A stretch of DNA of 64,000 nucleotides from Legionella anisa (GTDB taxonomy: Bacteria; Pseudomonadota; Gammaproteobacteria; Legionellales; Legionellaceae): the NCBI RefSeq assembly GCF_001467525.1, contig NZ_LNXS01000043.1:18152-82151 (forward strand). Reading direction: 5' to 3'. Both the position numbers and the translations under genes were made by a program. Below are positions 20,768 to 30,500 of the stretch, piece by piece. Below the pieces are notes generated by a model. That model searched no databases, had not been told where the DNA came from, and saw only the letters and a program-made list of their open reading frames with translations. Position 1 is the stretch's first letter. Each line of letters opens with the position of its first letter.

Positions 20768-22307
20768 TGCTCAATTTCCTAAAACTTACTTTACTAAAAA
20801 CTATTCTTCGTACTTGTTGCCTCATTTCCTGATTTAACATAATAAAGTATCCCGAGACAGCGATTGAGACGATAGAGATTACCACCACAATAATAAATCG
20901 CAACCATCCCTCTACAAAACAATAGTGCAGATAAATTGGAAATACGGAGGCTACCAGCATCGTTGCAAAACAAATAAAAACAGCTTTAAATACAAACCGA
21001 CTGAGGGAAAATTGAGGGATTAATAAATGAGTCATAATTAAAGATGCAGCAAAGTAGAATACAAATAAAATAGTATTCGCTATAAATGGTACTATTGGCG
21101 AATATCCTGCTTTCAATAAAAAATATGAAATGGGTATCACTGATAAATAAATACTACCCGAGATAAAACTAAATGATCTTATTTTTCCTGTTGCATGAAT
21201 AGCAAATATAAGAACAAAAAATATAGATGCTTGCAAACTATTTATGAAGTTTAATTGGCAAAATGATACAGTGTAATCAGGTACATTTTTTAACCAAAAA
21301 TGAAGTATAAAGTGATTCTCAATGATAAGGGGAAGGGATATAAAAAAAAGAAGAAAGAATGATATTTTAGCTGAATTAATTATCAAGTGCTCCATTCTCG
21401 CTATTTCATTTGCAGCATAATATTTCACGAGTCGCGGACGAACCGCTGCTAGAAAGTTTCCTGAAAAATTTATTATTGCACTATCTACCAGAGTAGCTAT
21501 GCTATAGGCGGAATTTACTGCCACACCAAAGAATATGTTGAAAAGTATATTTATACCCTGTAATTTTGCTACAACAGCCATATTGCCGTATAAATCCCAA
21601 ACAGAAAACTTTAATATTGGATAGATAATTTCCTTCTCCCAGCTAAATTTATATTTACACTCTGAGAAGTTTTTTACACAATAAAACTTATATACCAATG
21701 TAATAAAGAATGATACGCCTAAGAGCATAGCGGCATATAAAATTAATTTATCAAAACTACCAATCGCTGACAAAAGGTAAACCGCTATTAATTGCAATGT
21801 ATAATTTAATATTTCTATGTATGCATACACATTCATTCTTTCATGTGCAATAATCATGGCACTGTAGGGTACTTGAATTACAGAAACCATTGAACTGATC
21901 ATAGATAATTGGAATACCCAATTTGCGGCAGACATGCGCTCTATAGGAATAACAATTTTATTTTCCAGCCCCCATAATCCCAGCGTTTCAGTTAATATAA
22001 ATATAATACCTGCAATCAATACATGAATAGTTAATGCAGCGGAGAAATTTTTTTTCAATTTTTCTGAATTATTACATCCTAATTCAAAGGTCAAAAAACG
22101 CGAAGTGGCACCACTTATCGAGTTCTTGAGAAAAGAAAAAAATACAGTTATCGCTGAAACTATCCCATAAATACCATAATCAGAAATACCTAATGTATTC
22201 AATACAATACGCAAAGTATACAAATTAACCGCCATACAAAATAGCATCCTAAAATATAGGAAAAACGTATTCTTTGTAATTATTTTTGAGTCAGAAGTGA
22301 AGCTCAT
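20754..22307 (-). CDS. Wzx-like polysaccharide flippase (oligosaccharide flippase/MATE-like)
   Basis: Integral membrane protein of 517 residues with about 12-14 hydrophobic helices, homologous in layout to Wzx/RfbX lipid-linked sugar flippases. The N-terminal YFRMLFCMAVNLYTLRIVLNTLG is the typical first helix and loop. The SATSRFLTFELG-like loop is near residue 65. The C-terminal helices are rich in Ile, Phe and Ser. It is coupled to the family 2 glycosyltransferase downstream, so the two may export and build a small glycan. The rest of such a pathway is absent, suggesting either a remnant of a larger cluster or a two-gene system that uses precursors made elsewhere. Confidence 0.85.
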   Translation of the reverse strand: MSFTSDSKIITKNTFFLYFRMLFCMAVNLYTLRIVLNTLGISDYGIYGIVSAITVFFSFLKNSISGATSRFLTFELGCNNSEKLKKNFSAALTIHVLIAGIIFILTETLGLWGLENKIVIPIERMSAANWVFQLSMISSMVSVIQVPYSAMIIAHERMNVYAYIEILNYTLQLIAVYLLSAIGSFDKLILYAAMLLGVSFFITLVYKFYCVKNFSECKYKFSWEKEIIYPILKFSVWDLYGNMAVVAKLQGINILFNIFFGVAVNSAYSIATLVDSAIINFSGNFLAAVRPRLVKYYAANEIARMEHLIINSAKISFFLLFFISLPLIIENHFILHFWLKNVPDYTVSFCQLNFINSLQASIFFVLIFAIHATGKIRSFSFISGSIYLSVIPISYFLLKAGYSPIVPFIANTILFVFYFAASLIMTHLLIPQFSLSRFVFKAVFICFATMLVASVFPIYLHYCFVEGWLRFIIVVVISIVSIAVSGYFIMLNQEMRQQVRRIVFSKVSFRKLSNEYT

Positions 22308-22650
22308 TGTTAAAAGAGCCCTCCTTAATGAATGTGGTAGATGGGCATTGTTTTAAAACGCCACTATATCTTGCGGGTACTATTTTATAATCTTCTCTAT
22401 GAAAATGACACCATTTGAAACTACAGGATTTTTTAACTCGGGAAAACATAGGTAAATTCAGCTATGCTTTTATTTTGGCAGCGCTAGGGCCTGTTTACAT
22501 TTCACTAGATTGAGTCAAAATGGCCTGATTTTCGAGCATCGAAGCGCGGCATACATGGAGTATTTGCGCATACCAGCGCAGAAAATCAGGTCATTTTGGC
22601 CAAGATAGTAGAAATGTAAACAGACCCTAATATTCTTGGTAAATAGAGCG
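22308..22650. other. Intergenic region containing a MITE-like element
   Basis: This gap upstream of the flippase and downstream of the DAHP synthase holds no gene. Its right half is occupied by the 143-bp palindromic element annotated separately. The promoter for the flippase-glycosyltransferase pair presumably lies in 22308-22480. Confidence 0.5.
22486..22628. mobile_element. 143-bp palindromic MITE-like element, copy A
   Basis: Imperfect inverted repeat of 143 bp with termini AGGGCCTGTTTACAT and ATGTAAACAGACCCT. Inner arms GGCCTGATTTTC and GAAAATCAGGTC add a second symmetry. The reverse complement matches 54895-55037 over its whole length with scattered mismatches. No open frame is present. 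Confidence 0.75.
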
Positions 22651-23985
22651 TTATTCACTCCTAAACTGCCTGCTCAACTGAATGGCCATTTCTATTGACT
22701 GTTCGTAGTTGAGTCGGGGATCAACCAGGCTATGATAGGCTTTTTTCAGATCATCGGCTGCTAACCCGCGTGCACCGCCAATACATTCAGTAACATTATC
22801 GCCAGTCAGTTCAAAATGAACACCACCAAGATAACTACCCATATTGCGATGAATTTCCAAGGCTTGTTTGAGTTCTAAAAGGATATTATCAAAGTGACGT
22901 GTTTTGATGCCATGTTCTGTAGTTTCTGTATTACCATGCATGGGATCACAGGACCAGGTGACTGGGATTTTTGTTTTTCTCACTGCTTCAATAAGCGGGG
23001 GAAGCAGTTTATCTATGTGTCGTGCGCCGAGGCGGGTAAACAACAAAAGCCGTCCCTCTTCGCGCTGGGGATTCGCTCTGTTCAATACTTCTTCCAGCCA
23101 TTCAGGAGTAGCTCCAGGTCCGATTTTGATGCCAATTGGATTTTCTACGCCACGTAAAAATTCCAAATGCGCGCTATCAATTTGTGCAGTACGCATACCA
23201 ATCCAGGGGAGGTGGGTAGAAAGGTTATACCATAAACCATCTTCCATTTGACGAGTTAATGCTTGTTCGTAATGCAAATGCAGTGCCTCATGAGAGGTAT
23301 AAAAATCGACCTTGGATAAATTACTGGATTGTATTCCGTCAATGGTATCTAAAAAGTCCAAGGCATCACCAATTGATTTAACCAGAGTTTGGTATTCTTC
23401 TTTTTGCTTTGAATGTTCAACAAAACCTAAATCCCATTGTTGGGGATGATTCAGGCTAGCAAATCCACTGTCAAGTAAACTACGAATAAAATTTAAGGTA
23501 ATCGCTGAGCAGTTATAGGCTTGCAACAATAATTGAGGATTGGGTTCTCGAGCTTCCTGAGTAAATTCTGGAGAATTAACTAGATCACCACGATAACTGG
23601 GTAAGGTAACGCCTTCAATCGTTTCGTAATCTGAAGAACGAGGTTTTGCATATTGTCCAGCGATGCGTCCCACACGAATAATGGGTTTGCGTAAGCCATG
23701 CAATAAAATCAAGCTCATCTGTAAAATGATTTTTAATTTATTGCTGATAATTTCTGAACGACAATCATTAAATGATTCAGCACAGTCACCGCCTTGAAGA
23801 ATAAAGGCTTCTCCACGTCCAGCACGTGCAATTTCTTTTCTTAAATTTTTTACTTCACTACTCGTAACGAGTGGAGGTAAAAGGCTCAGTTGCTCTACAA
23901 TTTTATTTAACTGTTCGTTATCAGCATAAGCTGCAGCTTGTAAATACGAGTACTGGAGCCAAGACGTAGGCGACCATTTTTGCAT
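22651..23985 (-). CDS. Class II 3-deoxy-D-arabino-heptulosonate 7-phosphate synthase
   Basis: First enzyme of the shikimate pathway, condensing PEP and erythrose-4-phosphate. This is the plant-like class II type. The start KWSPTSWLQYSYLQAAAY matches the family's W-S-P-x-S-W N-terminus. Conserved segments RVGRIAGQYAKPRS, THLPWIGMRT, IGIKIGPGATP, CDPMHGNT and GGVHFELTGDNVTEC are all intact. The ATG at 23985 gives the family-like N-terminus (445 residues). The frame is open to an ATG at 24036, which adds 17 residues of no known similarity. Class II enzymes may serve housekeeping or secondary metabolism. The NRPS-PKS cluster starts divergently 530 bases away, which may be coincidence. Confidence 0.95.
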   Translation of the reverse strand: MQKWSPTSWLQYSYLQAAAYADNEQLNKIVEQLSLLPPLVTSSEVKNLRKEIARAGRGEAFILQGGDCAESFNDCRSEIISNKLKIILQMSLILLHGLRKPIIRVGRIAGQYAKPRSSDYETIEGVTLPSYRGDLVNSPEFTQEAREPNPQLLLQAYNCSAITLNFIRSLLDSGFASLNHPQQWDLGFVEHSKQKEEYQTLVKSIGDALDFLDTIDGIQSSNLSKVDFYTSHEALHLHYEQALTRQMEDGLWYNLSTHLPWIGMRTAQIDSAHLEFLRGVENPIGIKIGPGATPEWLEEVLNRANPQREEGRLLLFTRLGARHIDKLLPPLIEAVRKTKIPVTWSCDPMHGNTETTEHGIKTRHFDNILLELKQALEIHRNMGSYLGGVHFELTGDNVTECIGGARGLAADDLKKAYHSLVDPRLNYEQSIEMAIQLSRQFRSE

Positions 23986-24517
23986 AAAAAAACCATGTGA
24001 CTTTTTTGAGTCTAAGTATGGAATAAATGAACACATACTGCAAGTGAACTATATATTATGTCAATAACTTTTGTCTAAAATAGGTAATGTTGATGAATCA
24101 CCAATTGTTTTGGATTTTATTTCCTGCGTATCCTAAGTTTGGTTCTCTCAAAAAAACTGAAAGCCTACTGGACTGCATCAAATGAAAACTCATTTGAATG
24201 AAAGGCTCTTTGGACTAGAATCCAGGAAAAGTTCAATTATCGGGATTTATGTTCTCTATTAATATTATATGCTTTAAAATAAATTGACATGTTTCATTTT
24301 TTGCTTAAAATTTGCAAAGTGTTCTGGTCAATAAAAAACACGTATTGAGCTTTCTTTTACCAAAAAAGTTTAAGCAAGCATACGAACAAGGCAATGAATG
24401 CTTTTTTTTTCACATAAGTATCCTGCAGGAAGCAAAAAAAAAAAGAAAAATTAACGTGCTTCCTACACCACTAAAAGCTCGCTAATGGTTACTCATCAAC
24501 TAATTAGAGTATGAATT
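23986..24517. promoter_or_regulatory. Divergent upstream region of DAHP synthase and the NRPS-PKS operon
   Basis: About 500 AT-rich bases with no gene. An inverted repeat, AGGAAGC at 24428 and GCTTCCT near 24458, flanks a poly-A-rich loop about 60 bases before the NRPS start and may be an operator or a hairpin in the leader. No clear -35/-10 can be defended by eye. The NRPS start has only a weak GAG 9 bases upstream. Confidence 0.4.
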
Positions 24518-27500
24518 ATGACTAAGGAAATACTAGCAAGTGAATTTTCTAAGATATTTTGGTTTGAAACACAAAGATTAAGCGATGAAGAGCAATATAG
24601 GTATCATCTTTATAACATCTATCACTATTCCAATAATTTTGATATCCAGCGAGTTAAGAATGCATTGCAACTGACTGTGAATTCTAATTATAACCTAAGA
24701 AGTAATTTTATCTATGATGGAAACGATTTAAAGCAAATTATTCACCAAAATATAAGCGCTAACCTCATTGTATGTCAAGCTCACACACCAGAAGAATCCC
24801 AAAAATATTTACACGAAGCAATCGTTCGTCCATTTAATCTTGAGTCAGATCCATTATATCGTTTTGTTATTGTTGAAAATCAGTTTAATGCTACTTATTC
24901 CCTTTTGCTTAATTTCCACCACATTATTTTAGATGGAACACAATTTGATGTGATAGTAAAAGAAATTGAGTCAAATTACATTAATCCCAAATCCTTTAAT
25001 GCCTCAGATAAAGCCGATATAGTTCAGTTAGAACACTATTTAAATTGGGAAAGAGAACAAATAAACAAAGCGGATATTCAACCCGTATTAGATACATTAA
25101 TGAAGCATCCCTTATCGCTTACATTGCCTTATCATGCACCAACATCACAAAAATCAATTACTAAGTCATTTATTTTAGATGAGCAATCCTACCAAAAGCT
25201 TAAAAAATTCAGTAGGGAAACCGGTTTTTCAATTTTCAACATTCTTAAATCAGCATGGGCGACATTACTTGCAAAGTACACCAATCAAGATGAAATTATC
25301 ATTAGCTACCCATTTAATACGCGAAAAGCACCCTTCAAAGAGATAAAAGGCTGCTTCGTCAATACGTTATATGCTGCTTATACGATAAGAGAAGAAACAT
25401 TTAAATCCACACTCGATTTAGTGAGGCAAAATATTAATCTTATGCGTGACTCAAAGGCGTATTTAATTAGCCCGATGTCATTACGTAGATCATTGGATAT
25501 TTCTCAAGTAAATGTTTCAATCTCAATGATTTCCACACGATATCAAGGCCCCTCACTCGGTACTCTGATTGAACAAGAGGAAGTAGTCTATCCAATGAGT
25601 GGTTCAGAGCTTGTTCTATATTTTGATGATAATGGACAGGATTTATTTTTACAGTTTCGAATGCTCGACCATGTCCTTAGTCCTACTCTTGTAAATAACA
25701 TCGGTTTTCATATAGAAAATTGTTTGATGTCCTTAATAGACAACTATGAATCAATCCCTATCGCAAATACCAATCTTTTATCACAAGAAGAATACAACCA
25801 TGTTGTTCATTCTAATAATCAAACCGATTCTATATATTCTAAAGATAAAACGATTCATCAATTATTCGAAGAGCAAGTTATTCGTACACCAAATAATATC
25901 GCTGTAATCTATGAAGAAGTAGCACTGACTTATCAACAACTCAATGAGCGAGCTAACTGCTTAGCAAATTACCTCAAAGAGGTTTACCACATCGTCCCTG
26001 ATACTTTAGTTGCTTTATGCTTGGAACGAAGCGAGCACATGCTCATTGCTATTCTTGCGGTATTAAAAGCAGGAGGCGCCTATGTGCCCATGGAGCCTAG
26101 TTTTCCTGAAGAGCGCCTTCAATACTTATTTGAAGATACTTGTGCTCAGTTAATACTGACTAATGAAAAATTCGAACAACGACTCGTGAACCTGACTGCA
26201 TCAATGAATCACATATGTTCTATTTTGCCAGTTGATAGTGAAAAAACTCGTTCATCGCTTTTATCCTCACCAAGCACCAATCCCAATACAATCATGACAA
26301 GCCAAAATCTTGCCTACGTGATTTACACCTCCGGTACCACAGGCAAGCCTAAAGGTGCTATGTTGAATCATACAGGGATCGTGAACCGTATTGAGTGGAT
26401 GCAAAATGAATATTTATTAAATACAACCGATGTTGTGTTGCAAAAAACTCCTTATACCTTTGATGTTTCTGTCTGGGAATTATTCTGGGCTAATTGGTAT
26501 GGTGGAACTATTGTATTTGCTCAACCAGAGAGTCATAAAGATAGTGATTATTTAAGTCGCATAATAGAGAAAGAACGTATTTCTATTATGCATTTTGTGC
26601 CTTCGATGTTAGATATTTACCTAGAGTCTCTATTTTTATCTAAGCAGGCCCTTTCATCTAATTTAAAATATATTTTCTGTAGCGGCGAAGCCCTTACTGT
26701 TGATCAAGTTAATAAATTTGAGAGTGCTAAAAAAATAAATCCTGAAGTAAAAGTGGTGTTACACAATTTATATGGTCCTACCGAAGCTTCAGTTGATGTA
26801 ACTTATTATGCATGTCTGAATTCTCAAGACAAAATTCCAATTGGAAAACCAATTCAAAATATAAAAACTTATATTCTTGATAAATCATTTACTCCTGTGC
26901 CCAATGGGGTTGTCGGGGAATTATATATTAGTGGTATTGGTTTGGCTCGCGGATATTTAAATAGACCTGAGCTGACAGAAGAGCGTTTTATTGCAAATCC
27001 TTTTGCGAAAGATCTTGATGCACCTGGCTATAATCGAATGTATAAAACAGGTGACCTTGTACGGTGGATGCCGGATGGTAATATCGAATATTTAGGCCGT
27101 AATGATTCCCAAATAAAACTGCGGGCACTGAGAATTGAGCTTGGTGAAATTGAAAGCACGCTCTGCAAATATAACGAGGTCAAACAATCCGTTATTCTAG
27201 TAAAAGATAGAAATAAAGGCACCCAAAATGATAAATACTTAGCAGCCTATTATCTTTCAGCAACCCCGATTGATGAAGATAATTTACGTCAGCATTTATC
27301 TCAATTTTTACCTGAGTACATGATACCGAGCGTTTTTATCCATATGGATCGATTCCCATTATCAAATAATGGAAAACTGGATAGAAAAGCATTGCCTGAA
27401 CCGATGTTTACGTCTGCTGAAGAAAATTATGTTCCGCCTCGAACTCCTTTGGAAGAACAATTATGTAGTATCTGGCAGGATGTATTTAAAATCGAAAAAA

Positions 27501-30500
27501 TAGGAATTAGAGATAATTTTTTCCAATTAGGTGGTGATTCTATTTTAAGTATCCGTATTGTTTCTGAAATGAAGCAATTAGGCTTTAATATTTCAGTTCG
27601 AGATATTTTTCAGCATAATACGATTGAACATATTGTACCGATTATCTCGAAGCAAAATATAAAGGAAAATGCATCTTACCAACCGTTTAGCTTGATTTCT
27701 TCGGATAAATTGAAGCAACGAAATGATGCGGATATGGCGCAATTAGAGGATATGTATCCCGTATGTTATTTGCAAGCAGGAATGCTCCTGGAAGGTGAGT
27801 TAACTGATGATGGAAGTTATCACGATGTATTTTGTTATACCATCCAAAAACCATTTAATAAAAAACTGTTCTTATCAGTATGGGATCAATTGATTACAAA
27901 GCATGCCATGCTGAGAACGTCTTTTGCTGTGGATTCAAATAATGGATACATCGCACTGCAATATAAAAATGGATCGAGTGACAAATGTTTTGTTTTAGAA
28001 GACACGCGTTCAATTGAAGCCATTTTAAACGATGAAAAACTTGAAAAATTTAACTATTCTGAACCAGGATTATTTCGATTTCTAATTGCTCATCAAGAAA
28101 GTACTCAATTTAACTTAATCTTTTCTTTTCATCATGTCATAGGAGATGGTTGGAGCATTGCATCGCTTATCTCAGAGTTTGTTGATTTATATGTTCATGA
28201 AAACTCGCTTAAAGTAGAGAGCACTTTACCTTTTTATGGGGAATTTGTTGCTCAAGAAAAAGCAGGTATTGAAAATCAAGAAATTCAACAATTTTGGTAT
28301 AGTTATTTAAATGATTATCAATATGTTAAGCGTGATTTACGCTTCAATAAAGAAGCCGAATTGCTGCACGATGTATATACAACCACAGACATTTTAAGCA
28401 AGGAGAGCTCTGCTCAGTTAGTTGCTTTAGCACACGAGCTAAGCATCTCTGTAGATATTTTATTCCTAAGCGCCTATCAGTTTTTATTGTCAACGTTCTT
28501 TAATAATGACGATTTAATTATTGGTCTCGTAGTAAACAATAGGCTTGAAAAAACCAGCGGTGATCAATTATTTGGTTTGTTTTTAAATACCATTCCTTTC
28601 AGAGTAAAAGTTGATAAAAATAATATTTATCAACTAATTAAAAAAAATTACGATGAAAAAATTAAATTATATCAATATAAAATCTACCCTTACGGTAAAA
28701 TAAAAGCTGATCTTGGCTTGCAAGACGATGTGTACCAATGTGCATTTAATTATATTCATTTTCACGTTGCTGAAAATAATTATAGTGATGGTAGTCTGCA
28801 ATTTACGGATCGTTTTGAAAAAACCAATATTCCGTTATTTCTAAATGTCCTACGGCAAAATGATCAATTCGAATTTTCGATAACAGGAAGTGCTCATTTT
28901 GTAGATAGGCAAACCGTAGAAAAATTAGTCCATTATCTTCATTACTATCTAAGCCAAATTAGTGCAGGGAAAGAAAAATTAGTAAACCTCATGGAGGAAG
29001 AGTATCAACATTTGGTTTACGATCTGAATCAAACAGAAGGGTTTTATCAGAAAGGTAAATCGCTTCATCAATTATTTGAAGAACAGGTTGCTAAAACGCC
29101 GAATAACATTGCTCTTGTTTTTAATGAGCAGATGCTGAGCTATCAATATCTGAATGAACAATCCAATAAGCTGGCACGTTACGTTCAAGAAATATATCAA
29201 AATTGTACTCAGACTTCCGTTAAGGCAGATACATTGATTCCTATATGTGTCGATAGAAGTCTTGATATGATTATCGGCATTTTAGGTATTTTAAAAGCGG
29301 GCGCAGCATATGTTCCCATCGATCCTGTGTATCCCAAGGAGCGAATTCAGTTTATCTTAAATGATATAAATGCACCCTTAATCCTAACACAGAGTCATTT
29401 ACAAGAGGTTTTATCTGACCATTTTATTTCGCTAATTGAGCTTGATAAAAAAATCTATGACAAGAATGATGGCTCTAATTTGGACATGAAGAGCAGCAAT
29501 TCTGATCTCGCTTATGTGATATACACTTCTGGAACCACTGGTAATCCTAAAGGGGTTATGGTTGAACATAATTCCGTAGTTAACACGATTAGTGGTTTAC
29601 AAAATATTTATCCAATCGATAATCAAAACAAAAAAATTAGTTGCTTTACCTCTTTTGTTTTTGATGTTTCTGTATCTGAAATATTTTCTAGTTTGTTACG
29701 TGGCGGAGAACTGCATCTGTTTAGTGAGGAGGTTAAACGTTCACCTGAATTACTGGCTGAATACATTAACCAAAAACAATTGAGTTTTGTTTATCTGCCG
29801 CCAGCCATACTCAGCGTATTGCCTAAAATCGATTATCCCTCAGTGAAGTGTATTATTTTTGCAGGAGAACCTTGTGAAAAAAATGTGGGTTTGTATTGGC
29901 TTACGAAGCATCCTTTATTTAATTATTATGGGCCAACTGAAACCACCATTTATGCAACAGGAAAACAAGTTGAACAAAGAAATATTAATGAGATTGGTAA
30001 GCCTTTGCAAAATCTTCAAGCCTACATTCTAGATAAAGAATTAAGTCCTGTACCTACAGGGGTTATTGCTGAGCTTTATATCGGTGGGGTGGGCCTGGCA
30101 AGAGGTTATTTCAATAGACCTGATTTGACAGCAGAGCGTTTCATTAACAATCCCTTTGGTGCTGGCCGACTTTATAAAACGGGAGATTTAGCACGAATAT
30201 TGCCCGATGGTCATATTGAATATATTGGCCGTAATGATTCCCAAGTTAAGATTCGTGGATTTCGAATTGAGTTAGGGGAGGTCGAAAATGGGATCTCCAA
30301 GCTGGATGGCATTATCCAATCTTGTGTCTTAGCCAATGAGGTTAATGGAGCAAAAGAGTTGGTTTGTTACTACACAAGCACTGACTCTGATGTAAATGAT
30401 CGTTTTTTAAAACAAAAACTTAAAGAGCATTTACCAGACTATATGATTCCAACTTATTGGAAACGAATGACCAACATGCCGTTAACCGTCAATGGCAAGC

